A stretch of DNA of 64,000 nt from Marinoscillum sp040222955 (GTDB lineage Bacteria; Bacteroidota; Bacteroidia; Cytophagales; Cyclobacteriaceae), in assembly GCF_040222955.1 (NCBI RefSeq), contig NZ_JAVKCA010000022.1, positions 1 through 64,000 on the forward strand, written 5' to 3'. The stretch's first letter is position 1. Every line of letters begins with the position of its first letter. The translations under genes and the position numbers were made by a program. Below the pieces are notes generated by a model. It saw only the letters and a program-made list of their open reading frames with translations. It had not been told where the DNA came from and searched no databases. Below, in pieces: positions 44,006 through 53,576 of the stretch.

Positions 44006-44012
44006 GCCTACT

Positions 44013-44792
44013 GTGAGCGATTCCCAAAATTCCAATACCTACGAGATCAAACTTCCTCTCTTTGAGGGGCCATTTGATCTGTTGCTCTTTTTCATTGAGC
44101 GGGACGAATTGGACATCTATGACATTCCCATTGCTAAAGTGACCAGTGACTTTCTGGATTACCTGCATCAACTGGAAACGATGAATGTGGAAGTGGCCAG
44201 TGAATTTATCCTGGTGGCTGCCACACTGATGCGCATCAAAGCGAAGATGCTCCTGCCCAGGCCGGTATTGGATGAGGAAGGGAATGAAATAGACCCCCGT
44301 GAGGAGCTGGTAAAGCACCTGCTGGAGTATAAAAAATACAAATCGGTCATTCAGGAACTCAACAGTCTGGAAAGCAATCGGCTAGACCGGGAACAAAGAG
44401 GAAATCTGCTCAAAGAAATCAAAAAGCTCTCTCAGTCCATTGATGTGGAAGCTGAGATGCAGGACCTGGACCTTTATAAGCTGATGAAGGTTTTCCAGAA
44501 AGTACTGAAGCGATATGAATTTGATCAGAGCAGGCCTACGCATCAGGTGGTGCAGTACCCCTACACCATCTCCACGCAGAAGGACTATCTGATTTACCGA
44601 CTACACAATAGTCCCAATCATCGCATCTCCTTTAGCTCACTGGTGGAAGAAAAACCTGAAAAAATTCTGGTGATCTACAACTTCCTCGCCATCCTTGAGC
44701 TGTTGCAGCTGGGCACCATCACGCTTCACATTGGCGAAGGCTTCAACAATTTCTGGGTGGAAAAACTGGAAGAAGAAAAAATCCCGGACTGA
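44013..44792 (+). CDS. scpA: Segregation and condensation protein ScpA
   Basis: The kleisin subunit of the SMC-ScpAB condensin, bridging the SMC heads. The 259-residue product starts with YEIKLPLFEGPFDLLLFFIERDELDIYDI, the ScpA N-terminal signature, then ATLMRIKAKMLLP. The C-terminal winged helix is at about 190-255 (VIYNFLAILELLQLGTI). The GTG start is well supported by the family. The window contains no scpB or smc next to it. Confidence 0.93.
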   Translation: MSDSQNSNTYEIKLPLFEGPFDLLLFFIERDELDIYDIPIAKVTSDFLDYLHQLETMNVEVASEFILVAATLMRIKAKMLLPRPVLDEEGNEIDPREELVKHLLEYKKYKSVIQELNSLESNRLDREQRGNLLKEIKKLSQSIDVEAEMQDLDLYKLMKVFQKVLKRYEFDQSRPTHQVVQYPYTISTQKDYLIYRLHNSPNHRISFSSLVEEKPEKILVIYNFLAILELLQLGTITLHIGEGFNNFWVEKLEEEKIPD

Positions 44793-44805
44793 TCAGCCCG
44801 GGATT
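44780..44805 (+). terminator. Hairpin over the scpA stop codon
   Basis: AATCCCGG and CCGGGATT form an 8-base stem with the scpA stop codon in the 10-base loop, followed by a moderately T-rich stretch. Likely a terminator between convergent scpA and ndk. Confidence 0.5.
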
Positions 44806-44835
44806 CCATTCAATAAAATTTTTGGCTGTAGCCTA

Positions 44836-45255
44836 TTAGAATTTCTCCAGCCCAGAGAAGAAAAACGAACCCTCGATCTCCGCATTTTCGTCAGAGTCAG
44901 ATCCGTGGATGGCATTCGCCTCAATAGAAGTAGCAAATATTTTTCTGATAGTTCCCTCCGCTGCATCTGCAGGATTAGTGGCACCAATCAATTTTCTGAA
45001 ATCTTCCACCGCGTTGTCCTTTTCCAAAATCATGGCCACAATAGGCCCAGAGGACATATAAGTAACCAGATCATTGTAAAAAGGTCGCTCTTTGTGTACT
45101 GCGTAAAATTGCCCGGCTCTGCCGGCTGATAGGTGAGTCAACTTCATTGCTTTGATACCAAAGCCTGCCTCTTCAATCATTTTTGTAATCGCACCGGTAT
45201 TTCCTGATCCGTAAGCATCAGGTTTGATCATTGTGAAGGTCCTTGTTCCTGCCAT
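44836..45255 (-). CDS. ndk: Nucleoside diphosphate kinase
   Basis: This enzyme transfers the terminal phosphate between nucleoside tri- and diphosphates. The 139-residue protein has FTMIKPDAYGSGNTGAI, the phosphate-binding start, and the active-site histidine as His117 in NAIHGSDS. It is complete and of typical length. A -7 element lies 37 bases upstream. Confidence 0.97.
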   Translation of the reverse strand: MAGTRTFTMIKPDAYGSGNTGAITKMIEEAGFGIKAMKLTHLSAGRAGQFYAVHKERPFYNDLVTYMSSGPIVAMILEKDNAVEDFRKLIGATNPADAAEGTIRKIFATSIEANAIHGSDSDENAEIEGSFFFSGLEKF

Positions 45256-45291
45256 TTAATTGGTTTTTTTGAGTCTTTTACTAAACGGGTG

Positions 45292-45299
45292 CAAAAATA
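45292..45299 (-). promoter_or_regulatory. -7 element of ndk
   Basis: Minus-strand TATTTTTG (37 bases from the ndk start) matches TAnnTTTG. A -33 TTG at normal spacing is not seen. Confidence 0.4.
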
Positions 45300-45402
45300 A
45301 CATTTATCCTAATCACTATCGCCTTACCAGCCATTTTGTATTTACTTGATTTATTGTGAGTTTTGCGATTCACTTACAGCCAAGGTGAGGCAAGAATTGT
45401 TA

Positions 45403-46422
45403 ATGAAGGAATTAAGCGCTTTAAAAGCATTACTATCCACCCCCAAGAAAATAATTATAACCACCCACGCTAATCCTGATGCTGATGCCTTGGGCTCTTC
45501 TCTGGGATTATACCATTTTCTTAAAAATCGTGGGCACGAGGCACTTGTGGTCACACCTACAGATTATCCAGACTTCCTGCATTGGATGGAGGGCAATGAT
45601 GACGTAGTGGTGTATAGTGAAAAGAGCCTTCAGAAAGTTACCGACCTTTTTGCAAAAGCCGACCTGATTTGTTGCCTGGATTTTTCAGGGCTCAACAGAA
45701 TCAAAAAATTGGGCGAAATGGTGGAATCCTCCAAAGCAAAGAAGCTACTGGTAGACCATCACCTGAACCCAGAGCAGTTTGCAGATTATGAGCTTTGGGA
45801 TAACAAAGCCGCAGCCACAGCAGAGTTGATCTATGACCTCATTCTGCTTCTGGATGGAAAAAAAGAAATTAACCTGGCCATAGCCGAAGCCTTATACGCT
45901 GGCATCATGACCGATACAGGTTCATTCAAGCATGGCTCCACCTCTGCAAAAATCCACCGAACGGTGGCTGAGTTGATGGAGATTGGTGCAGATGTGAATA
46001 AGATAAGTCGACTCATCTATGACACCAATTCACTGAACAGGCTCAGATTCATTGGCTATGCGCTAATGGAAAAGTTGGTGGTGAATGTTGAATATCAGGT
46101 GGCGTACTTCGTGATCAGTGCCGAAGAGCACGAGCGTTTTCACTTGAAAAGCGGAGATACCGAAGGGTTGGTCAACTACGCCCTTTCAATCAATGGCATT
46201 GTGGTGGCGGCCATCATCATGGAAAAAGGCGGTGAAGTCAAAATGTCATTCAGATCCGTAGGTGACTATGCCGTGAACGATATTGCCTCTAAGTACTTTA
46301 GCGGAGGCGGTCACAAAAATGCCGCTGGCGGCGTTTCAGATTTAGGACTAGAGGAAACTGTAGAAAAATTTAAATCGCTGATTCCCAAGTTTCAGCAAAC
46401 CCATAACCAAAAAACAAAATGA
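45403..46422 (+). CDS. DHH/DHHA1 phosphoesterase (NrnA-like)
   Basis: A cytosolic phosphoesterase of 339 residues. Homologues degrade short oligoribonucleotides and pAp, or linear dinucleotides from cyclic di-nucleotide turnover. Seen motifs: ITTHANPDADALGSSLGL (DHH motif I), LVDHHLNPEQF (the DHH box), TDTGSFKHGSTS, and the DHHA1 GGGHKNAAGG near the C-terminus. I start at the Met at 45403 (MKELSALKALL); a longer reading from 45346 adds 19 residues that do not look like the family. It overlaps the next lipoprotein start by 4 bases. Confidence 0.88.
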   Translation: MKELSALKALLSTPKKIIITTHANPDADALGSSLGLYHFLKNRGHEALVVTPTDYPDFLHWMEGNDDVVVYSEKSLQKVTDLFAKADLICCLDFSGLNRIKKLGEMVESSKAKKLLVDHHLNPEQFADYELWDNKAAATAELIYDLILLLDGKKEINLAIAEALYAGIMTDTGSFKHGSTSAKIHRTVAELMEIGADVNKISRLIYDTNSLNRLRFIGYALMEKLVVNVEYQVAYFVISAEEHERFHLKSGDTEGLVNYALSINGIVVAAIIMEKGGEVKMSFRSVGDYAVNDIASKYFSGGGHKNAAGGVSDLGLEETVEKFKSLIPKFQQTHNQKTK

Positions 46423-47303
46423 AAAACATCTGGATATTGATCTTTCCGCTGCTGGTATTTGCCTGCACCCAAAACAATGATTTTACAACAGAAACCGGAG
46501 TGGAAGTATCCTGTCTGGTGAAAGGTGACGGCCTTGCCGCCCAAAAAGACTCTATCGTAGTCCTGTACCTGAAAATAGTAGGAGCAGATGGCGAAGTGCT
46601 TACCGAAACCACCCCCGAAAAGCCATTGGCTTTGGCCTTTGACCCTGAAATGAAAGCCGGCAACCTGCAGGAAGTGCTGAAAGAAATGGAAGTAGGCGAT
46701 AGCGTGTTTTTCACTACTACAGCCAAAAATCTATTTGAGGAAACTTATCAGACACAACTTCCCCCGGATATGGACTCTGCTATGGTCATGAGCATCAACA
46801 TGAAGTTTCATGCCCAAATGAGTCAGGAAGATTACCGTGCTTACATGCAGGAAATGACAGAAAAGCAACGTGCTAAAGAATCTGTGATCCTCGAAGAAAA
46901 ACTTGTTTCTGATGGCGAAACCATCGATGCTTATCTGAAGGAAAATGGCATTGATGCCATCACCACTGAGTCTGGCTTGAGATACGTTATCACCCAGGAA
47001 GGTACCGGAGCAACAGCGCAGCCTGGGGATCAGGTAACCGTCCATTATGCAGGTCGTTTATTTAGCGGAGAGCCTTTTGACAGCTCCATTGAGCGAGGCG
47101 AACCCTTTAAATTCAACATCGGCCAGGGACGTGTCATCCCGGGATGGGACGAAGGCATCGCCTACATCAAAGCAGGTGGAAAGGCTACGTTGTACATTCC
47201 CAGCCCACTTGGTTATGGCAGCAGAGGTGCTGGACCTACTATCCAGCCATACAGTATTCTTGTTTTTGACGTTGAGGTATTAGAAGTGGGTCAAAACCAG
47301 TAA
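46419..47303 (+). CDS. FKBP-type peptidyl-prolyl isomerase, lipoprotein
   Basis: A 294-residue lipoprotein (signal ending VFAC, Cys16). The C-terminal FKBP domain (about 185-292) is intact: VTVHYAGRLFSGEPFDSS, IPGWDEGIAYIKAGGKATLYIP and PLGYGSRGAGPTIQP. An N-terminal degenerate FKBP-like domain (about 28-130, EVGDSVFFTTTAKNLF) precedes it. It folds or holds exported proteins in the periplasm. Related FKBP lipoproteins include gliding protein GldI of Flavobacterium, so a link to gliding/T9SS is possible. Confidence 0.87.
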   Translation: MKNIWILIFPLLVFACTQNNDFTTETGVEVSCLVKGDGLAAQKDSIVVLYLKIVGADGEVLTETTPEKPLALAFDPEMKAGNLQEVLKEMEVGDSVFFTTTAKNLFEETYQTQLPPDMDSAMVMSINMKFHAQMSQEDYRAYMQEMTEKQRAKESVILEEKLVSDGETIDAYLKENGIDAITTESGLRYVITQEGTGATAQPGDQVTVHYAGRLFSGEPFDSSIERGEPFKFNIGQGRVIPGWDEGIAYIKAGGKATLYIPSPLGYGSRGAGPTIQPYSILVFDVEVLEVGQNQ

Positions 47304-47369
47304 TCTGTAGTTACTGAAACATCATCACATACTTTAACAAAGGGCAGGCTGATTTTTAAAAAGCAAGCA

Positions 47370-47963
47370 ATGAAAAACATAAAAGGTCAAGTAATAGCGG
47401 TAATGATGATCATTACCGCTTCCCTTTACTCCTGCAGGCAGGACACCATAGTTACCGCCGTAGATCCAGACGTTCAGCTCAAAGCTGATCTGAAGATCAT
47501 GGAAGCCTATGTAAACGCCAAGGGATATACCGATGTGGACACTACTGACTCTGGCGTATGGTATGTGGTACTTGACTCAGGCAATGGAGCCAAGATCAAT
47601 CACAACGACATTGTTTCGTTTTTTATAGCAGGCAGGCTTACCGATGGTTTCCTCTTTGCTACCAACATTGATACCGTGGACATCAATAACGGTACTTACG
47701 ACGAGGACCTGACATACAACCCCATCGTTTATACCTACACCGCTGATGGCTGGAATATTCCGGAAATTATTACCAACTTCTATAACAGTGAGCGTGGATA
47801 CCGTGAGGGGCTTTCCAGGGTATTGGGCATCCTGAGGGTGGGTGGTCGTGCACAGATCATTATTCCTTCCGGGCTGGCCTATACCACGAACCCTCCATTT
47901 GGCCTGGGTATCCCCCGAAATGCCGTGTTGGTGTTCGACATCTACCCGAGTTATGTACGGTGA
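47370..47963 (+). CDS. FKBP-like lipoprotein
   Basis: A 197-residue lipoprotein (signal ending LYSC, Cys22). The C-terminal half looks FKBP-like (DIVSFFIAGRLTDGFLFATN, ILRVGGRAQIIIPSGLAY, PRNAVLVFDIYPSY), but the normal active-site aromatic residues are not all evident, so isomerase activity is doubtful. It follows the intact FKBP gene by 66 bases and comes 5 bases before rdgB, suggesting one operon. It may act as a chaperone with its neighbour. Confidence 0.75.
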   Translation: MKNIKGQVIAVMMIITASLYSCRQDTIVTAVDPDVQLKADLKIMEAYVNAKGYTDVDTTDSGVWYVVLDSGNGAKINHNDIVSFFIAGRLTDGFLFATNIDTVDINNGTYDEDLTYNPIVYTYTADGWNIPEIITNFYNSERGYREGLSRVLGILRVGGRAQIIIPSGLAYTTNPPFGLGIPRNAVLVFDIYPSYVR

Positions 47964-47968
47964 GGGGC

Positions 47969-48547
47969 ATGAAAATCTACTTTGCCACACACAATGCCAA
48001 TAAATTAAGAGAACTACAAGCGCTCATCCCGGATAATCTGGAGCTATTGGGCCTGGATGACCTGGGCCTGCACGAAGAAATCCCCGAAACCGCAGATACC
48101 ATAGAAGGCAACTCTGCTATGAAGACCCGCTATGTGTTCCAGAAGCATGGAGTCGCCTGCTTTGGTGATGATACCGGCCTGGAGGTAGAAGCACTGGGTG
48201 GTGCCCCGGGCGTGTACTCCGCCAGATATGCTGGCCCCGGCAATGACAGCCAGGCCAATATGGACTTGCTGCTGTCAAATCTGGAAAACCAGGAGAACCG
48301 AAAAGCCAGGTTTAAAACGGTGATCACTTACATAGATGACCAGGGTCACGAGTACCAGTTTACGGGTGTTGCAAAAGGTGAGATCATCCGCGAGAAAACC
48401 GGAGCACAGGGTTTTGGATACGATCCTATATTTTTACCTGAAGGTGAGAACCGGACTTTTGCCGAAATGAGCGCCGCTGAGAAAAACGCCCGCTCACACA
48501 GGGCCCGGGCTTTTGAACAACTCATCCAATTTTTGAAAACTAAATAA
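47969..48547 (+). CDS. rdgB: Non-canonical purine NTP pyrophosphatase
   Basis: This house-cleaning enzyme hydrolyses dITP, ITP and XTP to monophosphates, keeping them out of nucleic acids. The 192-residue product starts at ATG 47969 (MKIYFATHNANKLREL, the family N-terminus), not at the upstream GTG. Further signature: CFGDDTGLEVEALGGAPGVYSARY, and GFGYDPIFLPEG. It is in a run with the FKBP lipoproteins and udk. Confidence 0.94.
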   Translation: MKIYFATHNANKLRELQALIPDNLELLGLDDLGLHEEIPETADTIEGNSAMKTRYVFQKHGVACFGDDTGLEVEALGGAPGVYSARYAGPGNDSQANMDLLLSNLENQENRKARFKTVITYIDDQGHEYQFTGVAKGEIIREKTGAQGFGYDPIFLPEGENRTFAEMSAAEKNARSHRARAFEQLIQFLKTK

Positions 48548-48548
48548 C

Positions 48549-49169
48549 ATGTCAAAACCTCTGCTCATAGGAATCACCGGTGGAAGCGGATCAGGCAAAA
48601 CGCTGTTTCTGAAACAGTTGATGGAGAAGTTTGAAGATGGAGAAATCAGTTTACTCTCCCTGGACAACTATTACAAGCCCCGCACGGAGCAGCCAATAGA
48701 TGAACGTGGGGTAGAGAATTTTGACCTCCCGGAATCCCTGGATCGGGAGCGGTTTTCCAATGACCTGCGTAAGCTCAAGAAGGGTGAAGACATAGTCATT
48801 AAGGAGTATACCTTCAATAATGATGAAAAGAAACCTGAAACCATTCACATCAAGGCCACACCTATTATCGTGGTGGAAGGCATCTTTACCTTTTACTATG
48901 AGGAAATACTTGACCTCCTGGATCTGAAAATTTACATAGAAGCACCCGACTACCTGATGCTGACCCGAAGGATTACCCGGGATGCAGAAGAGCGGGGGTA
49001 TGACCTGAGCGACGTGCTTTACCGTTTTCAGCACCATGTGACGCCCGCTTTCAAAAAGTACATAGAGCCACTCAAGCATGAGGCAGATGTGCTGATTCCT
49101 AACCACAACGGCTTTTCCGTAGCTCTGGAGGTGATCGTTTCTTACCTCCGTCAGAAGCTTCATCAATAA
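48549..49169 (+). CDS. udk: Uridine kinase
   Basis: Udk phosphorylates uridine and cytidine with ATP or GTP in pyrimidine salvage. The 206-residue protein has a P-loop GITGGSGSGKTLFLKQL (residues 8-24), then LLSLDNYYKPR and ENFDLPESLDRERF, the family pattern, and VVEGIFTFYYEEI. It begins 1 base after the rdgB stop, so it is the last gene of that operon. Confidence 0.92.
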   Translation: MSKPLLIGITGGSGSGKTLFLKQLMEKFEDGEISLLSLDNYYKPRTEQPIDERGVENFDLPESLDRERFSNDLRKLKKGEDIVIKEYTFNNDEKKPETIHIKATPIIVVEGIFTFYYEEILDLLDLKIYIEAPDYLMLTRRITRDAEERGYDLSDVLYRFQHHVTPAFKKYIEPLKHEADVLIPNHNGFSVALEVIVSYLRQKLHQ

Positions 49170-49205
49170 TTTTCTGATTGGACTGAGTAATTAATTGTAT
49201 TTCAG

Positions 49206-49213
49206 TAGTTTTG
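49206..49213 (+). promoter_or_regulatory. -7 element before 49221
   Basis: TAGTTTTG matches TAnnTTTG and ends 7 bases before the TTG start at 49221. Either the mRNA is leaderless or translation starts later. Confidence 0.35.
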
Positions 49214-49220
49214 TCGCGCT

Positions 49221-49589
49221 TTGAAACTAGGCGACAGTAACATATCGAACGTTTTATTCAGGTCAGTGGTGATGCTGGGATTGATTGTGGGCTTTTTGGC
49301 CATCACAGTGACCACCCCTATCGCCCCGCAGCTGAATATCGAAGAGCTGGCTCAGGTAGACAATTCGTCTACTGAGGAAGAGCAGCAACCTGAGGCCTCT
49401 CTCAAAGCTTTCGATGCGATACCCGCAACGGCCCACGCCAGCCTTACCCACGAGTTTCTACTCATAGACATCCTTCCTAGCTTTGAAAGCCTGGAAGAAG
49501 ATTTGGCTACTGGTGAGGAAGCTGTCTGTGCCGGCAGCAAAGTATTGAAGATTCTTTTCAGAAGGATTATCTCCCCCAATGCACCTTAG
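49221..49589 (+). CDS. Small exported protein of unknown function
   Basis: The reading frame gives 122 residues with a TTG start. An internal ATG at 49272 would give 105 residues beginning MLGLIVGFLAITVTTPIAPQ, a signal-like sequence. The rest is acidic (EELAQVDNSSTEEEQQPEA) with a basic end. No family recognised. It lies between udk and secDF. Confidence 0.5.
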   Translation: MKLGDSNISNVLFRSVVMLGLIVGFLAITVTTPIAPQLNIEELAQVDNSSTEEEQQPEASLKAFDAIPATAHASLTHEFLLIDILPSFESLEEDLATGEEAVCAGSKVLKILFRRIISPNAP

Positions 49590-49661
49590 TCTGCTCACCG
49601 CAGACCAGAACCGCCTTTTTTAGATTACCCGATTTTTTCTTAAAAAAACATACTTAACACC

Positions 49662-52652
49662 ATGAAAAACAAAGGATTTGTTGTTTTACTAACAATCGTT
49701 ATCTCCTTGCTGTGCATCTACTATTTGTCATTCACATTTGTAGCACAGAACATTCAAAAGGAGGCAACCGCGGCGACTACAGATGCCAGCGGCAATATCA
49801 ACTTCGCTGAAAAACAGCGATACCTCGATTCTATCTGGAATGAGCCTGTGTACAACCTGCTGGGTCTTGATTATACCTACCAGGACATCAAAGAGACTGA
49901 GCTGAACCTTGGACTTGACCTTCAGGGAGGTATGCACGTGACGCTGGAGGTTTCTCCTGTGGACATTCTCAAAGGACTGAGCGGAAACAATCAGGATCCT
50001 GATTTCCAAAGTGCATTGATTACTGCCAAAGCCAATATCCGTGGAACGCAGAACAACTATGTAGACGAATTCTATCGTGTATTCAAAGAAAGCGCACCAG
50101 ATAAGTCTTTGGCTTTTATCTTTTCTAATACAGCCAACAGGGGCCGTATCAGCCTCAACTCTACCGATGAAGAAGTACTGGAAATCATACAGACTGAGGT
50201 AGAAAGTGCTATTGACCGTTCATTCAATATCTTAAGAACACGTATTGACAGGTTTGGTACTTCTCAGCCCAACATTCAGAGGCTTCAGGGTACAGGCCGT
50301 ATCCAGATAGAGCTACCTGGCGTAGATAACCCTGAGCGAGTAAGGAAACTTTTGCAGGGTGTGGCCAAGCTGGAGTTTTGGGAAGTGCACGAAATCAATG
50401 AGATTTCCCCAACTCTCCAGGCCATCAATGACCTGCTGGTAAAAGAGCAAAAAGCTACTTTGAATGCCGAAGACCTGACTGCCAGCACAGAAACGGTGCA
50501 GGAAGATCTTTCACTCCTTACTGAGGATGACAATATCTCGGACACTGCAGACACCACTGCCCTGGCAGAAGGTGACTCAGCAACAAGTGATCTCGATTCG
50601 GCCCTCAACAGCCAGGTTTCCCCTTTGTTCTCGTTGATCAAATCACAGTATGGGCTGGTCTACGATGTGAAAGACACTTCTACTATCAACAGAATCCTGC
50701 AAAGGGAAGATGTGAAATCGGTCATTCCTGCTAATGTCAAGTTCCTGTGGTCTGTAAAGGCCATCAAGAGCGAAGCTGCTGGTTCTCCTGAGCTACTGGA
50801 GCTACACGCGATCAGAACTTCCCGAACTGGTAAAGCACCACTTACAGGTGAGGTGGTCACAGATGCCAGACAAGACCTGGATCAGCGCTCAAGACCCGCT
50901 GTGAGCATGCAAATGAGTGCGGCAGGAGCCAAAACATGGAGACGCCTCACTGCCAACAATATAGGAAGAAGAATCGCTATAGTACTGGACAACTATGTAT
51001 ATTCTGCGCCTAACGTGGAAGGTGAAATCCCTAACGGAAATTCTTCTATTTCCGGTAGCTTCACCATCGAAGAGGCTAAAGATTTGGCCAACATCCTGAA
51101 GGCCGGTGCTCTCCCAGCGCCTACCACCATCGTGGAAGACGTGGTGATCGGACCTACCCTGGGTAAAGTAGCCCAGGAGCAGGGAATTACTTCTATTGTA
51201 GCTGGTTTGGGTATTGTGATCATTTTCATGGTATTCTACTATGCCAAAGGCGGACTCATTGCCAACGTAGCCTTGTTCTTCAACATCTTCTTTATCATGG
51301 GGATATTGGCACAGCTGAGTGCTTCACTCACTCTGCCAGGTATTGCGGGTATCGTGCTGACCATCGGTATGTCCATTGATGCCAACGTACTCATCTTTGA
51401 GCGTATCAAAGAAGAACTAAGAAATGGCTCTGGTCTGAAAGCAGCCATCAGCACGGGATATAGCAAAGCATACAGCTCTATCATAGATGCCAACGTAACC
51501 ACATTTATCACGGCGATGATTCTTTACATACTGGGTCAAGGTCCTGTGAAAGGTTTTGCCATCACTTTGATGATTGGTATCGCCTGTTCATTCTTCAGTG
51601 CCGTATTCATCACACGTGTGATCGTGGAAGCCTTCTCCAAAAAAGGAGATAACTCTAAGCTGTCTTTTGCCAATGCATTCTCCAGAAACGCGCTGGTAGG
51701 ACTCAACATAGATTTCCTAAGCAAGCGTAAAATGGCCTACATCTTCAGTTCGACATTCATTGCCGTAGGTGTTGTAGCTATTTTCATCAAAGGACTTACG
51801 CTAGGTGTGGATTTCAAAGGTGGTCGTTCGTATATCGTGACTTTCACGGAGGCTGCAGTGCCTTCAGAACTCAAAGCTGATATAGTTCCTTACTTTGACA
51901 ATCAGGGTACTGAGGTAAAAACCTATGGTGCCAATAACATCCTGAAAATCACCACCTCATACCTGATAGATGATGAGACGGATGCTGCGGATCTTAAAGT
52001 GAAAAACGCCCTGATTGAGGGCATAACTGCCTCCGGCCTGACCTACAGCACCAGTGATGACCTGGGTGCCAATTCGTTTGCCATCGGCAGTTCTTCCAAA
52101 GTAAGTGCCACCATAGCGGATGACATCAAAAACTCCTCCTATGAATCGGCTCTTTTCGCTCTCATCGCAATTTTCCTTTACATTCTCATCCGATTCCGTA
52201 AGTGGCAATTTGGATTGGGAGCGATCATTGCCCTTTTCCATGATACACTGTTCGTATTGTCAGCTTTTGCGATTGTTTCGCTTTTTGGCATTACCTATGA
52301 AGTAGATCAGGTATTCGTAGCTGCCATTCTTACCATCATTGGTTACTCTATCAACGATACGGTGGTAGTATTTGACAGAATCAGGGAAAACCTGGGAATC
52401 AAAACAGGTAGTGAATTGAAGAAGGTGTTCAATGAGTCCCTCAACAGCACCATTAGCCGTACGTTGATAACCTCTGTCACCACACTTATCGTGGTACTGA
52501 TACTCTTCATCTTCGGTGGAGCTGCGCTAAAAGGCTTCTCCTTTGCATTGTTGGTGGGTATTCTTATTGGTACTTATTCTTCCATATTCATAGCCACACC
52601 AGTGGTAGTGGATTTGAATACTAAAAAAGAGGCCAAGGCAGTAAAAGCATAA
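49662..52652 (+). CDS. secDF: Fused protein translocase subunit SecDF
   Basis: A 996-residue fusion of SecD and SecF that uses the proton gradient to help export through SecYEG. The SecD part has the conserved LGLDLQGGMHVTLEV and a large periplasmic domain, with the transmembrane block from about residue 505 (FYYAKGGLIANVALFFNIFF and IGMSIDANVLIFERIKEEL). The SecF part follows from about 680 (GLTLGVDFKGGRSYIVTF and SINDTVVVFDRIRENL). Both Asp-containing membrane motifs are present. Fused SecDF is normal in Bacteroidota. A good terminator follows. Confidence 0.96.
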   Translation: MKNKGFVVLLTIVISLLCIYYLSFTFVAQNIQKEATAATTDASGNINFAEKQRYLDSIWNEPVYNLLGLDYTYQDIKETELNLGLDLQGGMHVTLEVSPVDILKGLSGNNQDPDFQSALITAKANIRGTQNNYVDEFYRVFKESAPDKSLAFIFSNTANRGRISLNSTDEEVLEIIQTEVESAIDRSFNILRTRIDRFGTSQPNIQRLQGTGRIQIELPGVDNPERVRKLLQGVAKLEFWEVHEINEISPTLQAINDLLVKEQKATLNAEDLTASTETVQEDLSLLTEDDNISDTADTTALAEGDSATSDLDSALNSQVSPLFSLIKSQYGLVYDVKDTSTINRILQREDVKSVIPANVKFLWSVKAIKSEAAGSPELLELHAIRTSRTGKAPLTGEVVTDARQDLDQRSRPAVSMQMSAAGAKTWRRLTANNIGRRIAIVLDNYVYSAPNVEGEIPNGNSSISGSFTIEEAKDLANILKAGALPAPTTIVEDVVIGPTLGKVAQEQGITSIVAGLGIVIIFMVFYYAKGGLIANVALFFNIFFIMGILAQLSASLTLPGIAGIVLTIGMSIDANVLIFERIKEELRNGSGLKAAISTGYSKAYSSIIDANVTTFITAMILYILGQGPVKGFAITLMIGIACSFFSAVFITRVIVEAFSKKGDNSKLSFANAFSRNALVGLNIDFLSKRKMAYIFSSTFIAVGVVAIFIKGLTLGVDFKGGRSYIVTFTEAAVPSELKADIVPYFDNQGTEVKTYGANNILKITTSYLIDDETDAADLKVKNALIEGITASGLTYSTSDDLGANSFAIGSSSKVSATIADDIKNSSYESALFALIAIFLYILIRFRKWQFGLGAIIALFHDTLFVLSAFAIVSLFGITYEVDQVFVAAILTIIGYSINDTVVVFDRIRENLGIKTGSELKKVFNESLNSTISRTLITSVTTLIVVLILFIFGGAALKGFSFALLVGILIGTYSSIFIATPVVVDLNTKKEAKAVKA

Positions 52653-52678
52653 TAAAAAGAAGTCATATAAAACAGACG

Positions 52679-52709
52679 AAGGGTGTCCACATGGGCACCC
52701 TTTTTATTT
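52679..52709 (+). terminator. secDF terminator
   Basis: AAGGGTG and CACCCTT form a 7-base stem (extended by CC/GG inside) with a short loop and five T following. It lies 26 bases after the secDF stop. Confidence 0.8.
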
Positions 52710-52786
52710 GTCCCCATGTCTAGGTATAAATTGGGATAGGTTTTCTAAGCAGATAATTGCTAAATTTAGGAAAAACTACATCACCT

Positions 52787-53482
52787 ATGGAACATGAACA
52801 TCGCTATCGGTTTATATCCTATAGTCTATTCCTAGCGTCAGCCCTGCTCATCCTTTTTGTCCTTGATCGTTTTTTTGGATTTCATTATGCCCCAGATGAA
52901 CACCGACTTAACCAAAAACCGAAAGTAGAAAGCAGCGTTAAAAGCCATGGTGAAGCCGCCGCTCCTGCCGAAAAAAAAGAGACAATCCCTGAAGAACAGC
53001 CAGAATTTGAAAGTACCGTGGCAGATCCTGAACAAGAACCTCAGGAAACCTCGGAGGTACAACCCGCACGAAACAACGATTTCTTCCAGACCCTAAAAGC
53101 CAACTATCAAACCAAAGTACTCAGCCAACTACCCCCTAACAAAGCAAGAACTGATATAGTCATCCGATACTATCAGCATGCTCCCGATGGCAATAGTGCC
53201 TATGCACTTCAAAAGCTGGGATTTTACATTCATGAACGCCCGGTGGATCCCGAACTTGCCAACTACCAATCAAACGCTATCTATTTTGGAGAGAATGTCA
53301 AACTGGAAGACATTCAGATCGTGACCTTTACCTTATTGAGTGAAGGCCTTCCGGTCAAATTAATCAAACCTTCCCGGTTTGGGGACTCCTGGAAATCCAA
53401 CGCCATAGAAATAGGTACTGACACCACCCTTATCAACCAACCTACTCTTACCCTTTCTGAGATAGAAAACCTGTCTATTTAA
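52787..53482 (+). CDS. Membrane-anchored protein of unknown function
   Basis: A 231-residue protein read from ATG 52787 (MEHEHRYRFIS). One membrane helix lies near the N-terminus (SYSLFLASALLILFVLDRFFGF), then a Glu/Pro-rich linker (about 45-100, many PE and QE pairs) and a globular C-terminal domain (about 105-231, TDIVIRYYQHAPDGNSAYAL). The layout resembles energy-transducer or anchoring proteins, but no family is recognised. Confidence 0.6.
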   Translation: MEHEHRYRFISYSLFLASALLILFVLDRFFGFHYAPDEHRLNQKPKVESSVKSHGEAAAPAEKKETIPEEQPEFESTVADPEQEPQETSEVQPARNNDFFQTLKANYQTKVLSQLPPNKARTDIVIRYYQHAPDGNSAYALQKLGFYIHERPVDPELANYQSNAIYFGENVKLEDIQIVTFTLLSEGLPVKLIKPSRFGDSWKSNAIEIGTDTTLINQPTLTLSEIENLSI

Positions 53483-53576
53483 ATCCCTTCAACGCACTTT
53501 TTTGGAGGCATTTTAACTCTCCTTTTCCCAAATCGTTATCATTTTGGTTAATATTATGCCGTCTAACGCCTGCGAG

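Noticed and set aside
47370..47963. Second FKBP-like lipoprotein as a pseudogene
   Set aside because: The frame is intact, with a good lipoprotein signal and close spacing to rdgB; divergence is better explained by a changed role.
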